Under the pieces are notes generated by a model. It saw nothing but the letters and a program-made list of their open reading frames with translations, was not told where the DNA came from and made no database searches. The position numbers and the translations under genes are program-made. From Deltaproteobacteria bacterium (GTDB lineage: Bacteria; Desulfobacterota; Desulfobulbia; Desulfobulbales; Desulfurivibrionaceae): 64,000 nt of DNA. The stretch covers positions 20,924-84,923 of the forward strand of contig DUZW01000009.1 of assembly GCA_013349295.1 (NCBI GenBank), in the 5' to 3' direction. Positions 1-8,345 of the stretch are shown one piece after another (positions within the stretch are counted from its first letter, which is position 1; each line of letters opens with the position of its first letter).

Positions 1-1219
1 CGGCATAATCCTTGCGGATCATGGTGTTGTGGGTGGGGATGATCACCACGTTGAGATTATAGATCTTCTTGAATTCCGCAGCTTCGGTATCCGCGGTACC
101 GGTCATGCCGGAGAGCTTTTCATACATGCGGAAATAATTCTGGAAGGTGATGGAAGCCAGGGTCTGATTCTCCTGCTCCACCTTTACCCCCTCCTTGGCC
201 TCCAGAGCCTGATGCAAGCCATCGCTGAAACGACGGCCAGGCATGGCCCTCCCGGTAAACTCGTCCACGATCACCACCTGACCGTCACGCACCAGATAAT
301 CCACATCCCTTTTAAAAAGGACATTGGCCCTCAAAGCCTGGTTCAGGTGATGCAGCCACTCGATATTTCGTGGATCATAGAGGTTCTCCACCCCGAGCAA
401 CTTCTCGCCCAAAGTCACCCCTTCATCGCTGAGGGATACCGATCTGGTCTTTTCATCCAGGGTGTAATGCTCCTCACTCTTAAACTTATGGATAAGCCGG
501 TTCACCCGCTCGTAAAGCTCGGTGGACATCTCAGCGGGGCCGGAGATGATCAGAGGGGTTCTTGCCTCGTCGATCAAGATGGAGTCCACCTCATCGACAA
601 TGGCGTAGTGGAACTCGCGCTGGCAAAAATCCTTGAGGTCGAATTTCATGTTGTCGCGAAGATAATCAAAGCCGAACTCGTTGTTGGTCCCGTAGGTAAT
701 ATCCGAGGCGTATGCCTCACGGCGGGCCGCATCATCCATCCCATGCAGGATGGAACCAACACTGAGCCCGAGAAAGCGGTACAGCTTGCCCATCCATTCG
801 GCATCGCGCCGGGCCAGATAATCGTTGACCGTGACCACATGCACACCGCGACCGGTGAGGGCATTGAGATACACAGGCAAAGTGGCGGCCAGGGTCTTGC
901 CCTCGCCGGTTTTCATCTCGGCAATCTTGCCCTGATGGAGGACAATGCCGCCAATAAGCTGCACGTCAAAATGACGCATGCCCAGGACCCGCCAAGCAGC
1001 CTCTCGGCAGACGGCAAAGGCCTCGGGCAAGAGGTCGTCAAGGGGCACCCCGGCAGCGAGACGCTCCCGGAACAGCACGGTCTTGGCCACAAGCGCGACG
1101 TCATCAAGCTTCTGGATCTCGGGCTCCAGCTGATTAATCGCCGCCACCAGCGGTTGAATGCTTTTGATAACCCGTTCGTTTTTGCTGCCAAAAACCTTTT
1201 TCAAAACAGAACCGAACAT
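1..1219 (-). CDS. secA: Preprotein translocase ATPase SecA (5' part, cut by window edge)
   Basis: This is the motor ATPase that drives preproteins through SecYEG. It has no entry of its own in the ORF track because its stop lies outside the window; the long plus-strand ORF 29..1291 is its antisense shadow. Translating the minus strand from the ATG at 1219 gives a typical SecA N-terminus ([16 protein letters not shown]). Walker A MKTGEGKT lies about 100 residues in, followed by the helicase-type [16 protein letters not shown] and the start of the preprotein cross-linking region. About 406 of an expected 830-900 codons are present. The start is supported by a GGAG ribosome site 7 bases upstream. 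Upstream lie a copy of the dispersed palindrome and an argA-like gene on the same strand. Confidence 0.95.
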   Translation of the reverse strand, partial: MFGSVLKKVFGSKNERVIKSIQPLVAAINQLEPEIQKLDDVALVAKTVLFRERLAAGVPLDDLLPEAFAVCREAAWRVLGMRHFDVQLIGGIVLHQGKIAEMKTGEGKTLAATLPVYLNALTGRGVHVVTVNDYLARRDAEWMGKLYRFLGLSVGSILHGMDDAARREAYASDITYGTNNEFGFDYLRDNMKFDLKDFCQREFHYAIVDEVDSILIDEARTPLIISGPAEMSTELYERVNRLIHKFKSEEHYTLDEKTRSVSLSDEGVTLGEKLLGVENLYDPRNIEWLHHLNQALRANVLFKRDVDYLVRDGQVVIVDEFTGRAMPGRRFSDGLHQALEAKEGVKVEQENQTLASITFQNYFRMYEKLSGMTGTADTEAAEFKKIYNLNVVIIPTHNTMIRKDYA

Positions 1220-1289
1220 ATTTCTACTCCAAGAGGTCAACATCGAAGGCCGGCCCAGAGGCACACCCCGACGCCATCAGCTTTTTTTT

Positions 1290-1354
1290 AAGGAACCGTT
1301 ACGAAATAACCTCAGCTTTCTTGATCATTTCGTTACGATTCGTTATGCCGTTTT
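1290..1354 (-). repeat. Dispersed palindromic element, copy A
   Basis: On the minus strand this reads AACGGCATAACGAATCGTAACG, a short spacer, then TTATTTCGTAACGGTTCCTTA. The halves form an imperfect inverted repeat and match the copies near 6.7, 7.0, 10.0, 59.6 and 60.2-60.5 kb. It sits between the argA-like gene and secA. No coding potential. Confidence 0.75.
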
Positions 1355-1405
1355 GGCTGTCCACATGACGAAATTCATTACTCCAGCAAGGGTTGCGGAC
1401 AAGGC

Positions 1406-1876
1406 TTATCTTTCCCAGATCAGGGCCTCTTCGTTGCAATCCGGAAACTTTGGACACTGTATGCAATCACTCCACACCTTGTGGGGGAGTTCGTTTTTAT
1501 CAATATGCCTGAACCCGAGCCGCTGGAAAAAAGCGGGCTGATAGGTCAGGGTAAAAACCCTGGTGATCCCGAAATGATCGGCCTCGGCCAGACAAGCCTC
1601 GACCAGCTGCCGGCCAATCCCGTGACGCTGGGCTTCTTCCACCACTGCCAGGGAACGAATCTCCGCCAGATTTTCCCAGCAGACATGCAGGGCACAGATC
1701 CCGACCATTTTCCCGGCCGGGGAATCATCCGTCCCATCCTTGACAAAGACCTTAAAATCCCGCAGCTGGTCGTACAAGGAACTCAAGGAACGGCCCAACA
1801 GCAGGCCCTTGTTGGCAAAATGCTGCAACAGGGCATACATCACTTTCACATCGTCCATCCTGGCATCACGAATCAT
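1406..1876 (-). CDS. GNAT N-acetyltransferase, short ArgA-like N-acetylglutamate synthase
   Basis: The 156-residue protein is a single GNAT domain that would transfer acetyl from acetyl-CoA to an amino group. The acetyl-CoA loop is visible as RSLAVVEEAQRHGIGRQLVEA (about residues 73-93), followed by the FFQRLGFRHID strand typical of the fold. The C-terminus carries the cysteine signature CIQCPKFPDC, which I associate with the short N-acetylglutamate synthases of deltaproteobacteria that start arginine synthesis without the kinase-like domain of classical ArgA. The substrate is inferred from family resemblance only. The start is the ATG at 1876; no strong ribosome site is visible. It lies upstream of secA on the same strand. 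Confidence 0.75.
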   Translation of the reverse strand: MIRDARMDDVKVMYALLQHFANKGLLLGRSLSSLYDQLRDFKVFVKDGTDDSPAGKMVGICALHVCWENLAEIRSLAVVEEAQRHGIGRQLVEACLAEADHFGITRVFTLTYQPAFFQRLGFRHIDKNELPHKVWSDCIQCPKFPDCNEEALIWER

Positions 1877-2139
1877 GACGGTCTCACAAAAAAAGGAAAG
1901 CGGTCAAAGGTCCGCAAAAGCAAGCAACCGGCCACAACGCAACAACCGTTGCAATCGCGATTTTTTTTACGATTACAACAGTCATGACGGCTTCTCACAT
2001 TTTTCGGCCCACCCGGCAGGCGGAACCTGTTCGTTCTACCATACCCGCCCATAAAGAAAAAGATTTAGGATTACCATGCCACTCGCTCCATCCGGACGAT
2101 AACATTATCTTGTCAACATTACGGCTCCCCCTCAAAAAA
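1877..2139. other. Intergenic, no gene seen
   Basis: About 260 bases between the argA-like gene and the SPOR gene. It contains poly-T and AT-rich stretches near 1960-1980 that could hold the argA promoter, but no confident -35/-10 pair or terminator could be assigned. Confidence 0.5.
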
Positions 2140-2724
2140 TCAGGGGGCCTGGAGGCGGGACGCAGGCAGCAGGGCGATATAGGCCTTGACCTTTTCCTCT
2201 TTTTCCAGCTTGGCGATGAGCTGATTGGCATCGCCAAGCTTATCAAACTTACCCACATAAATCCGGATAAACGGATCATCCTTGTCCTCGGGCGGCACGG
2301 AAAAAGCCTCATAGCCACGACCGCGCCACTGGGCTACATCCTGTTGCGCCCTTTCCTGGTCGCGAAGAGCGGAAACCTGGATGGCAAAAAAAGAAGGCTC
2401 GGCCTCGGCCCATTCCGTTTCGGAAGCGGGGGCGGATTCCGGCTGCGCTCCGGTTGCTGGCGCCGAATTTTCCTTTTGCCCGGAAGAGGCGACGGGTTCG
2501 ACATCGACAGGAGTCGGCTGTCCCGGACGCAACGCTTCGGCAATTTTAGCCATCGGCGATTTTTCCTCTCCCGGGGTCGGCTGGAGAATAGTCTGCCCGG
2601 CCCATATGCCGATAATGAACATCCAAAAAAAGATACAGCCGGTGACCAGGGTCAGACTGAACATCCCCAACAACCCCAGCTCAAAACGGATAACAAATCT
2701 ACCTTTCTGGTTCGGTGCGTTCAT
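2140..2724 (-). CDS. SPOR-domain membrane protein
   Basis: The 194-residue protein has a short cytoplasmic N-terminus, one hydrophobic segment (about residues 15-45, LGLLGMFSLTLVTGCIFFW), a Pro/Ala/Glu-rich linker (about 50-108) and a C-terminal SPOR domain (about 110-190). The SPOR signature is AIQVSALRDQERAQQ and FIRIYVGKFDKLGDANQLIAKL. SPOR domains bind denuded peptidoglycan glycan strands, usually at the septum, so a role in envelope or cell-division processes is likely. It lies downstream of argS on the same strand but is separated by about 240 bases with a large nested palindrome, so it may have its own promoter. The exact function is not deducible. Confidence 0.85.
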   Translation of the reverse strand: MNAPNQKGRFVIRFELGLLGMFSLTLVTGCIFFWMFIIGIWAGQTILQPTPGEEKSPMAKIAEALRPGQPTPVDVEPVASSGQKENSAPATGAQPESAPASETEWAEAEPSFFAIQVSALRDQERAQQDVAQWRGRGYEAFSVPPEDKDDPFIRIYVGKFDKLGDANQLIAKLEKEEKVKAYIALLPASRLQAP

Positions 2725-2782
2725 AAGCGGATTATCCGTTGCCGGGAAACACCGGGCAACGCCTCCTCATGCTGATCTTTAG

Positions 2783-2889
2783 GTAAACGGTCAGCAGCAC
2801 CGCATCTGCTTTGTCATCGGCCTGCCCGCATACTTGATGTATAGCGAACAGGCCTCTTCCGCGCATCTACGGCACTGCTGACCGTTTAC
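2783..2889. repeat. 107-bp nested palindrome
   Basis: A perfect 15-base inverted repeat (GTAAACGGTCAGCAG at 2783-2797, CTGCTGACCGTTTAC at 2875-2889) encloses a second one (GGCCTG 2819-2824, CAGGCC 2849-2854). That in turn surrounds the small ATAC/GTAT palindrome in GCATACTTGATGTATAGC. The unit lies between argS and the SPOR gene and has no coding content. It looks like a REP/MITE-type element rather than a simple terminator because no T-run follows either arm. Confidence 0.7.
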
Positions 2890-2964
2890 AGGCCGAGGTT
2901 AGCGGCAAGTGCGTAGCCCCGGCGGAACGATTACATCTTTATTTAACAGGACATGCCCCAGGCC

Positions 2965-4623
2965 CTACATGGATTCCGGAGCGCTCACCCCAATCAGGGC
3001 AAGACCGTTTCGCAAGACCACCCGCAAACCCATGGCCAGCCAGAGACGGGCTCGGCTCAATTCCTCATCCTCGGAAACAATCCGGTGCTTATTATAGTAA
3101 CTGTGAAACTGCCCGGCAACATCCTGGAGAAAGAAAACAAGCCGATGCGGAGCCAGATCAAGGGCAGCGCCCTCCACCAGAGCAGGAAAGGCTGCCATGG
3201 CCTTGAGCAAATGGGTCTCGTCCTCCAGGGTAAGCCTGGACAGCGGCGCATCCGCCAAGCTCCCCAAGGCAACACCCTTGGCCTCGGCCTGCCTGCGGAT
3301 GCTGTGCAATCGGGCATGGGCATATTGCACATAGTAGACCGGATTTTCCTGGCTGGTCTTGGTGGCCAGATCCAGATCAAACTCCAGCTGACTGTCCGCC
3401 TTGCGCATGAGAAAAAAGAAGCGGGCCACATCCGCGCCCACCTCATCGAGCAATTCGTCCACCGTCACGAAATTGGCCTTGCGGGTGGACATCTTCACCT
3501 GCTGCCCATCGCGCAACAGGGTGACGAACTGGTGCAAGACCACGGTCACCTTGGCCGGATCATACCCCAGGGCCTTGACCCCGGCCAGCACATCCGGCAC
3601 CGTGGCGATATGGTCGGAGCCGAAAATATCCACCATCCAGTCAAAGCCCCGACGAAATTTCTCCCGATGATAGGCCATGTCCGGCAGACGGTAGGTCGGC
3701 TCCCCGGTGGACTTGATGATCACCCGGTCCTGAGGCAGGTCAAACTCAGTGCCCTTGAACCAGACCGCACCGTCCTGATCGTAGGCCAGCCCCTTCTCCC
3801 GCAGGGAGGCGACCACATCGTCCACCAGGCCGTTTTCATAGAGGGAATGTTCGTTGTAGTAGTTGTCAAAAACAATGCCAAGGCGATGCAGGGTACCATT
3901 GATGTCGTCAAAGATCACCCGCTCGGCCTTGTTCTTGAATACCATGACATCCGGCTCATCCTTAAGAGCATCGCCATGCTCCTTGATGAGCTCCCCGGCA
4001 ATATCCCGAATATACTGCCCCTGATACCCGTCTTCCGGAAAGGTAAAGGGCAAGCCCAGAGTCTCAAGATACCTGGCCCGGGTGGATTCACCCAGCACCC
4101 GCATCTGCCGACCGGCATCGTTATAATAATATTCCCTGGTCACCTGATGACCGGTAGCCGAAAGCAGACTGGCGATGGCATCGCCCAAGACCGCCTGCCG
4201 CCCGTGTCCGACACTTAAAGGCCCGGTTGGGTTGGCGCTGACAAACTCGACCAGGACCTTCTTGCCCTGCCCGACCGCGCTCCGACCAAAGGCGGCATCT
4301 TGCGCGCAGACCTCGGGCAACACGGATTGCCAAACGGATTTATTGATGTAACAATTGACAAAGCCCGGCCCGGCGATCTCCACTCGGTCCAGCAGATCGG
4401 TATGGGGGGCAAGCATCTCCACCAACTGCGCGGCAATGGTCCTGGGGTTCTTCTTATCTTTTCCTGCCACCACCATGGCCAGATTGGTGGCCAGATCACC
4501 CTGGCCCGCGTGCTTGGGTTCATCAAGGGAATACCCCCCCGCCGCGGCAGCGGTCCAGAACCCCGCCTCAATCCCCTGGTTAAAGCAATCATCTATTAAT
4601 TTCTTCAGGCGTGTCTTGATCAT
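2965..4623 (-). CDS. argS: Arginyl-tRNA synthetase
   Basis: This class I synthetase charges tRNA-Arg. The 552-residue length is normal. The HIGH-type motif appears as NPTGPLSVGHGR (about residues 131-142) and the KMSK-type motif as KMSTRKANFVTVDEL. The C-terminal anticodon-binding domain follows, with the family's YYNKHRIV segment near the end. The N-terminal Add-1 domain is present. The ATG at 4623 gives the usual family start. The gene is monocistronic or leads into the SPOR gene. Confidence 0.95.
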   Translation of the reverse strand: MIKTRLKKLIDDCFNQGIEAGFWTAAAAGGYSLDEPKHAGQGDLATNLAMVVAGKDKKNPRTIAAQLVEMLAPHTDLLDRVEIAGPGFVNCYINKSVWQSVLPEVCAQDAAFGRSAVGQGKKVLVEFVSANPTGPLSVGHGRQAVLGDAIASLLSATGHQVTREYYYNDAGRQMRVLGESTRARYLETLGLPFTFPEDGYQGQYIRDIAGELIKEHGDALKDEPDVMVFKNKAERVIFDDINGTLHRLGIVFDNYYNEHSLYENGLVDDVVASLREKGLAYDQDGAVWFKGTEFDLPQDRVIIKSTGEPTYRLPDMAYHREKFRRGFDWMVDIFGSDHIATVPDVLAGVKALGYDPAKVTVVLHQFVTLLRDGQQVKMSTRKANFVTVDELLDEVGADVARFFFLMRKADSQLEFDLDLATKTSQENPVYYVQYAHARLHSIRRQAEAKGVALGSLADAPLSRLTLEDETHLLKAMAAFPALVEGAALDLAPHRLVFFLQDVAGQFHSYYNKHRIVSEDEELSRARLWLAMGLRVVLRNGLALIGVSAPESM

Positions 4624-4824
4624 TGTCTTTCTAGTCCGAAAAAATGTTTTTTAACAAACAAGGTGTCTTGCGTCATGATTGATCACGGAGCAGAACAATC
4701 ACAGCCGGCGTTTTCCCCATATCCGTAGCAACTACAGGGGCGCATCTCCACGAAAAAGGGCGGCGAAATCTCCCCGGTTATGCGAGCCGGCCGACAAAAA
4801 AAAGATACGGCAGCCGGTGACCGC
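4624..4824. other. Intergenic between alr and argS, with a possible Cys-rich microORF
   Basis: About 200 bases. On the minus strand the in-frame end of ORF 4683..4964 reads MRPCSCYGYGENAGCDCSAP, a 20-residue peptide with CSC and CDC pairs, in an otherwise alr-overlapping frame. The nearest ribosome-like site (GTGGAG) abuts the ATG. There is no independent support that it is translated. Confidence 0.25.
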
Positions 4825-5955
4825 TTAGTCGCTGTCAACATGAACCTGCCGGTTGCAAGAGCCGAAAAGGCAGAGAATCTCATAGTTGATGGTATCGGAC
4901 CAGCGGGCGATCTCCTCGGCCCTGATCTCCCCGGCACCTTGATGCCCGAGCAGCACAGCTTCATCTCCGACCTTGACCTCGGGAATATCCGTCACATCAG
5001 CCATGCAGGCATTCATGCAGATCATACCACGAACCGGCGCCCGCTGTCCTGCCAGTAATACCTCGGCCTTGCCCGCCATTCTCCGCAGATAGCCGTTATC
5101 GTAACCCACCGGCAGCACCGCAAGCCTGGTAGGCCGATCGGTCACATATCTGTGCCCATAGCTGATCCCCTGCCCTGCCGGAAACTCCTTGACCTGCAAC
5201 ACCGTGGTCGCAAAACGCATGACCGGCCGCAGGTCCAAGGCATAAGCCTTGTGCAGCCAGTCCGCCGGATAACAGCCATAAAGAGAAATACCCGGGCGCA
5301 CCAGATCACAGCGCATTTCGGGATAACGCAACAGGGTTGCCGAATTGGCAATATGCTTGATCGGCGCCTCGCCGGTGGCTTGCACACGACTCAAAAGTTC
5401 CTGAAACAAAGCAAACTGTTCTTCCGTGATGGCGTCGCCTTCCGTATCCGCCTTGGGAAAATGGCTTGCGATCCCGGAGAGATAGAGACTGGGAAACCGG
5501 CGCAAGGCAGCGAGGAACGGCTCAAGCTCGTGGGGAAGAATACCAAAACGCCCCATGCCGACATCGACCTTTATCTGCACCCCTTTCCGGCAACCACCCT
5601 TTGTCGCCTGCGCGGCAAGAGCCTCCATTGCCTCCAGGGTATAGACCACGGGGGTGAGGTCATGGGCCACCGCATCCGCCGCCCCCTGCCGGTCGACCCC
5701 GAGCATGACCACAATCTGTCCGGTTATCCCGGCCTGACGCAACCGCACCCCCTCTTCGACCTCGGCCACGCCGAAGGATGTGGCCCCGGCCTCGGTAAGT
5801 GCCTGGGCCGACGGGATAAGTCCATGCCCATAGGCATCGGCCTTGACCACTGCCAGAATGTCCACCGCCGGGCCGACCAGTTTTCGCACCTGCCGGAAAT
5901 TATGGCGCAGGGCGGCACGATCAACCTCCACTCTATTCCAGGAAGGTGTTCCCAT
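4825..5955 (-). CDS. alr: Alanine racemase
   Basis: This PLP enzyme interconverts L- and D-alanine for peptidoglycan synthesis. The PLP-lysine motif is AVVKADAYGHG (about residue 36 from the chosen start), and the C-terminal beta-barrel domain carries the catalytic-tyrosine region (GQGISYGHRYV) and the family's MICMNACMADVTD. The ORF track begins at a TTG at 6006; the ATG at 5955 (MGTPSWNRVEVDRAALRHN) fits the family's usual start and gives 376 residues. The ribosome site is weak. The family sequence around MICMNACMADVTD usually reads MDQ/MDM, so the Asn-Ala there is slightly unusual but not disabling. Confidence 0.93.
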   Translation of the reverse strand: MGTPSWNRVEVDRAALRHNFRQVRKLVGPAVDILAVVKADAYGHGLIPSAQALTEAGATSFGVAEVEEGVRLRQAGITGQIVVMLGVDRQGAADAVAHDLTPVVYTLEAMEALAAQATKGGCRKGVQIKVDVGMGRFGILPHELEPFLAALRRFPSLYLSGIASHFPKADTEGDAITEEQFALFQELLSRVQATGEAPIKHIANSATLLRYPEMRCDLVRPGISLYGCYPADWLHKAYALDLRPVMRFATTVLQVKEFPAGQGISYGHRYVTDRPTRLAVLPVGYDNGYLRRMAGKAEVLLAGQRAPVRGMICMNACMADVTDIPEVKVGDEAVLLGHQGAGEIRAEEIARWSDTINYEILCLFGSCNRQVHVDSD

Positions 5956-6068
5956 ACCAAAGCAACCCGTTGTTACAGCGAAGAGGCTTTGTTGAAATCG
6001 CAACAATCCGCGATTTCAACAGCTATTCCTTTGTCATTCTTTGATGTTGCGTGCCAGAGCCATGACCC

Positions 6069-6512
6069 TTACTTTTTTGCAGGCCCATCAGTTCTGCGCG
6101 CGTTCCACTCCTGCCAGATGAGCCTGCTCGACAACAGAAGCGCCCATCCGACAGCGAGATATATAACACTGACCACCAAGGGAGACACGGAGGAATTACG
6201 CAACAGGCGGCCGCCAAGCATCATACAGACAACCATCCCCCACATCCCCCAAGAGTATACCCCGCCAATACACATCCCGTCCGGGCGCGCCACGATCCGG
6301 GCGATATTCTTCCGGGCCGAGCGTCCAATAAGCCAAAAAGCCTTCAATGTGCCAAGCCCCAAGGCCAGCCCCAGAAACATCCAAGACAAAGCCTTGCACA
6401 GGAGGTAGCCCCGCACCATCAGGTACAGGCCGATAAAACTCCACATCAGGGCGGCAATCAGGAGATTGGTCCGGATAGTCGCCCCCGGCTTCAAGCGTGC
6501 CAACCAGCTCAT
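6069..6512 (-). CDS. Small integral membrane protein, unknown function
   Basis: The 147-residue product begins MSWLARLKPGATIRTNLL. That start is chosen because a GGGAGGGG ribosome site lies 6-8 bases upstream of the ATG at 6512, whereas the longer ORF starting at 6611 runs back through a hairpin. Four hydrophobic helices are visible, at about residues 15-36, 40-60, 77-98 and 108-130, with basic loops (GRSARKNIARIVARPDG). I do not recognise a domain. It lies between alr and the ferredoxin gene on the same strand. Confidence 0.65.
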   Translation of the reverse strand: MSWLARLKPGATIRTNLLIAALMWSFIGLYLMVRGYLLCKALSWMFLGLALGLGTLKAFWLIGRSARKNIARIVARPDGMCIGGVYSWGMWGMVVCMMLGGRLLRNSSVSPLVVSVIYLAVGWALLLSSRLIWQEWNARRTDGPAKK

Positions 6513-6568
6513 GCATTCCCCTCCCGAAGCTGCCTTGCCATAGCGAAGTCCATCCCACATGCAAATAA

Positions 6569-6602
6569 ATAGGCCTACCCCCAATGGTGGGAATAGGCCT
6601 AA
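6569..6602 (-). terminator. Hairpin downstream of the ferredoxin gene
   Basis: TAGGCCTA arms (6570-6577 and 6594-6601) enclose a C-rich/G-rich inner stem. On the minus strand the hairpin is followed by a T-rich stretch (TTTATTTG). It probably ends the ferredoxin transcript or separates it from the membrane-protein gene. Confidence 0.5.
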
Positions 6603-6623
6603 ACGCTTCACGGAATGTTCTGC

Positions 6624-6730
6624 AAGCCGTCAGTACAAAATAGCCTTACCATTGCACTGGCAAGGAACGGCATAAGAAGCCGGGACGGAATGTCTGAAAA
6701 AGCAAAGATTATTCCGCAACGGCTCCTAAA
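6624..6730 (+). repeat. Dispersed palindromic element, copy B
   Basis: The full-length form carries a 5' arm (GCCGTCAGTACAAAA...CCATTG) and then the palindromic core AACGGCATAAGAAGCCGGGACGG ... CGCAACGGCTCCTAA. It ends 8 bases before the ferredoxin stop codon. Together with copy C it brackets the ferredoxin gene as direct repeats. Confidence 0.75.
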
Positions 6731-6737
6731 TTTTACA

Positions 6738-6923
6738 TTACACCTCGGTGACGGTGAGGGCACCCTCGGGGCAAACCTCAACACAGGTCTCACAGCCCAG
6801 GCATTCGTCGGCATTCACAGCTTCGGCCTTGCCGTCAACCATCTCATACACCTGCGCGGGGCAAGCGTTTACGCACTCTGCATCACCGGCGCATTTATCC
6901 TTATCGATATCAATCTGCCACAT
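6738..6923 (-). CDS. Small ferredoxin with an Asp-substituted first cluster motif
   Basis: The 61-residue soluble electron carrier has two cluster motifs. The C-terminal one is canonical for [4Fe-4S] (CLGCETCVEVCP). In the N-terminal one (CAGDAECVNACP) the second cysteine is aspartate. The same CxxDxxC arrangement is known from Desulfovibrio africanus ferredoxin III and Pyrococcus furiosus ferredoxin, where the site holds a [3Fe-4S] or an Asp-ligated, convertible [4Fe-4S] cluster. Start ATG at 6923, with a GGAGG-type site upstream. Repeats of the same family lie on both sides. A role in low-potential electron supply to sulfur or carbon metabolism is likely but not shown. Confidence 0.9.
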   Translation of the reverse strand: MWQIDIDKDKCAGDAECVNACPAQVYEMVDGKAEAVNADECLGCETCVEVCPEGALTVTEV

Positions 6924-6958
6924 AATACTTCCTCCATATAAGGTTTAAAAAAATTGAT

Positions 6959-7062
6959 AAGCCGTCGTTCAAAAATTAACGATACCATTGAAATTCCAAG
7001 AACGGCATAAGGCGCCGTAACGAAATAGTCACGGTAATAATTATTTCGTAACGACGCCTAAA
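6959..7062 (+). repeat. Dispersed palindromic element, copy C
   Basis: Arm GCCGTCGTTCAAAAATTAACGATACCATTG, then core AACGGCATAAGGCGCCGTAACGAAATA ... TTATTTCGTAACGACGCCTAA. This copy has the longest near-perfect stem of the single copies. It lies upstream of the ferredoxin gene. Confidence 0.8.
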
Positions 7063-7320
7063 CAAGATCGAACTGCCACAGATCGGGGCAGAATATCGAG
7101 CCCATTGCTTCCGGAAAAAGATATAAAATTTCCCTTTCCCTCTAATGCACCAACATTTTTTTGTCAATAAAAAAGAATCCCCGGCGCAATGAGGGGCGCA
7201 CAAGGGGAAAAGACGATTCAGGTTGACCAGTTTGCTCTGATCTTTTAGGATACCAGCCGTTGTTTTTTTTGCAGGCATGCACCTGTGTTCTTCTTAATCT
7301 GTCCGGAAAAGGCCCATGTT
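7063..7320. other. Intergenic, no gene assigned
   Basis: Divergent region between ferredoxin (minus) and the 7321 gene (plus). ORFs in the track here (6976..7278 and 7245..7520 minus) have no family resemblance and overlap the repeat or the real gene, so they are not called. Confidence 0.4.
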
Positions 7321-7683
7321 ATGAGCAGCAAACCAAAAATCAAAAAAAAGACCACGGTAAGCCCCGAACTCAGGGCCCAGAAAAATGAAGAGGCCATGGT
7401 TGCCGGCATTCTGGAAGGAAGTCCGGACGGAATCGGCGTAGCGATTATCCGGCTGGAATGCGGCTGCCGGAAAATGGCGGCCGTTGACTGCAAAGGGGAG
7501 GCGGCCAGCAAGGTGGTCATCTACCGGGACGATGCCGAGAGCATCTGCGACGCATGCAAAGAGGATAACGGCGCCTTCGCCAGGGTGGTGACCCAATTCA
7601 TCCACTGGCAGGAACCGATCCCTGATGGCGCTACCAGAATGAAGATCGAAGCCAAGGTTCTCGGCAGCTACACCAGCCATTGA
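7321..7683 (+). CDS. Conserved-looking hypothetical with CxC and CxxC pairs
   Basis: The 120-residue protein begins MSSKPKIKKKTT, a Lys-rich tail. The GTG start at 7285 in the track is unlikely because a GGAAAAGG site precedes the ATG at 7321. The core has LECGCRK (CxC) and ESICDACKED (CxxC) pairs about 40 residues apart, which could ligate zinc or a metal cluster. No catalytic motif is visible and I do not recognise the family. Codon use and GC content resemble the neighbours, so it is probably a real gene. Its flanking genes are on the opposite strand. Confidence 0.6.
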   Translation: MSSKPKIKKKTTVSPELRAQKNEEAMVAGILEGSPDGIGVAIIRLECGCRKMAAVDCKGEAASKVVIYRDDAESICDACKEDNGAFARVVTQFIHWQEPIPDGATRMKIEAKVLGSYTSH

Positions 7684-7753
7684 CCCGAAAGTCCTTGCCG
7701 CTTACCGGCTGAAGGTCGCCAGGCTCCCTCCCTTCCGCGATAGCAGCAGCGGA

Positions 7754-8245
7754 CTATTTTCCGCACACCCCAAGATATTTCCCTTTGGTTTTCACGACCT
7801 GTTTTGTGGAGTGCCCCTGCCCCTGGGTTGTCATGGTCATTGTGCTGTCCATGACAACGCCGGTGTAGGTGGCTACCCCGTCCCCTGTCATCTTCATCTC
7901 TCCTTCCGTGCAAACGGTGCGCCATTTGACCGTATTCCCCCGGCGCTCGATTTTGGTTGTTTTGCACTTATTATCGGTTTTCTGATCGGAAGCCGGGAGC
8001 AAATCGTCCTTGCTGATACATTTCACCACCGTAGAGTGCATGGTATTCCCCCGGGTCGAAACCGATAACCCCGGCGGAAGCTTCACTCCCGGCGGCAAAG
8101 CGGGCATCTGCGGCACTCCCTCCATCTGCATCTCCGAAGTGAACTCCCACTTTCCTTCGCGGATATCATCCGCACCGGCTGCAGCCCCCGCCAGAATCAA
8201 TACCGCCGATACGCCCAACGCTACTGCCCGCATTCTCTGCTTCAT
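7754..8245 (-). CDS. DUF3617-type exported protein
   Basis: The 163-residue protein has a signal peptide (MKQRMRAVALGVSAVLILAGAAAGA) followed by a DUF3617-like domain: an IREGKWEFTSEMQMEG opening and a conserved cysteine pair in VKCISKDDLLP and NKCKTTKIE. DUF3617 proteins are periplasmic proteins of unknown function. The start at 8245 is preferred over 8260 because GGAGGGGGGTGG directly precedes it. It is downstream of the cbiA-like gene on the same strand. Confidence 0.75.
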   Translation of the reverse strand: MKQRMRAVALGVSAVLILAGAAAGADDIREGKWEFTSEMQMEGVPQMPALPPGVKLPPGLSVSTRGNTMHSTVVKCISKDDLLPASDQKTDNKCKTTKIERRGNTVKWRTVCTEGEMKMTGDGVATYTGVVMDSTMTMTTQGQGHSTKQVVKTKGKYLGVCGK

Positions 8246-8345
8246 CCACCCCCCTCCCATGTTATGACAAAAATTGCCCCACAGCCAAATCCAGTTCCAG
8301 CATGATGGCGATCAAAGCACTTGTCGACGCACGCCGGCAAAGGCC

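Noticed and set aside
29-1291. Plus-strand 420-aa ORF at the window start
   Set aside because: Antisense to secA, whose motifs are clear on the minus strand.
6976-7520. Minus-strand ORFs of 100 and 91 aa
   Set aside because: The first is made largely of repeat copy C and the second is antisense to the 7321 gene.
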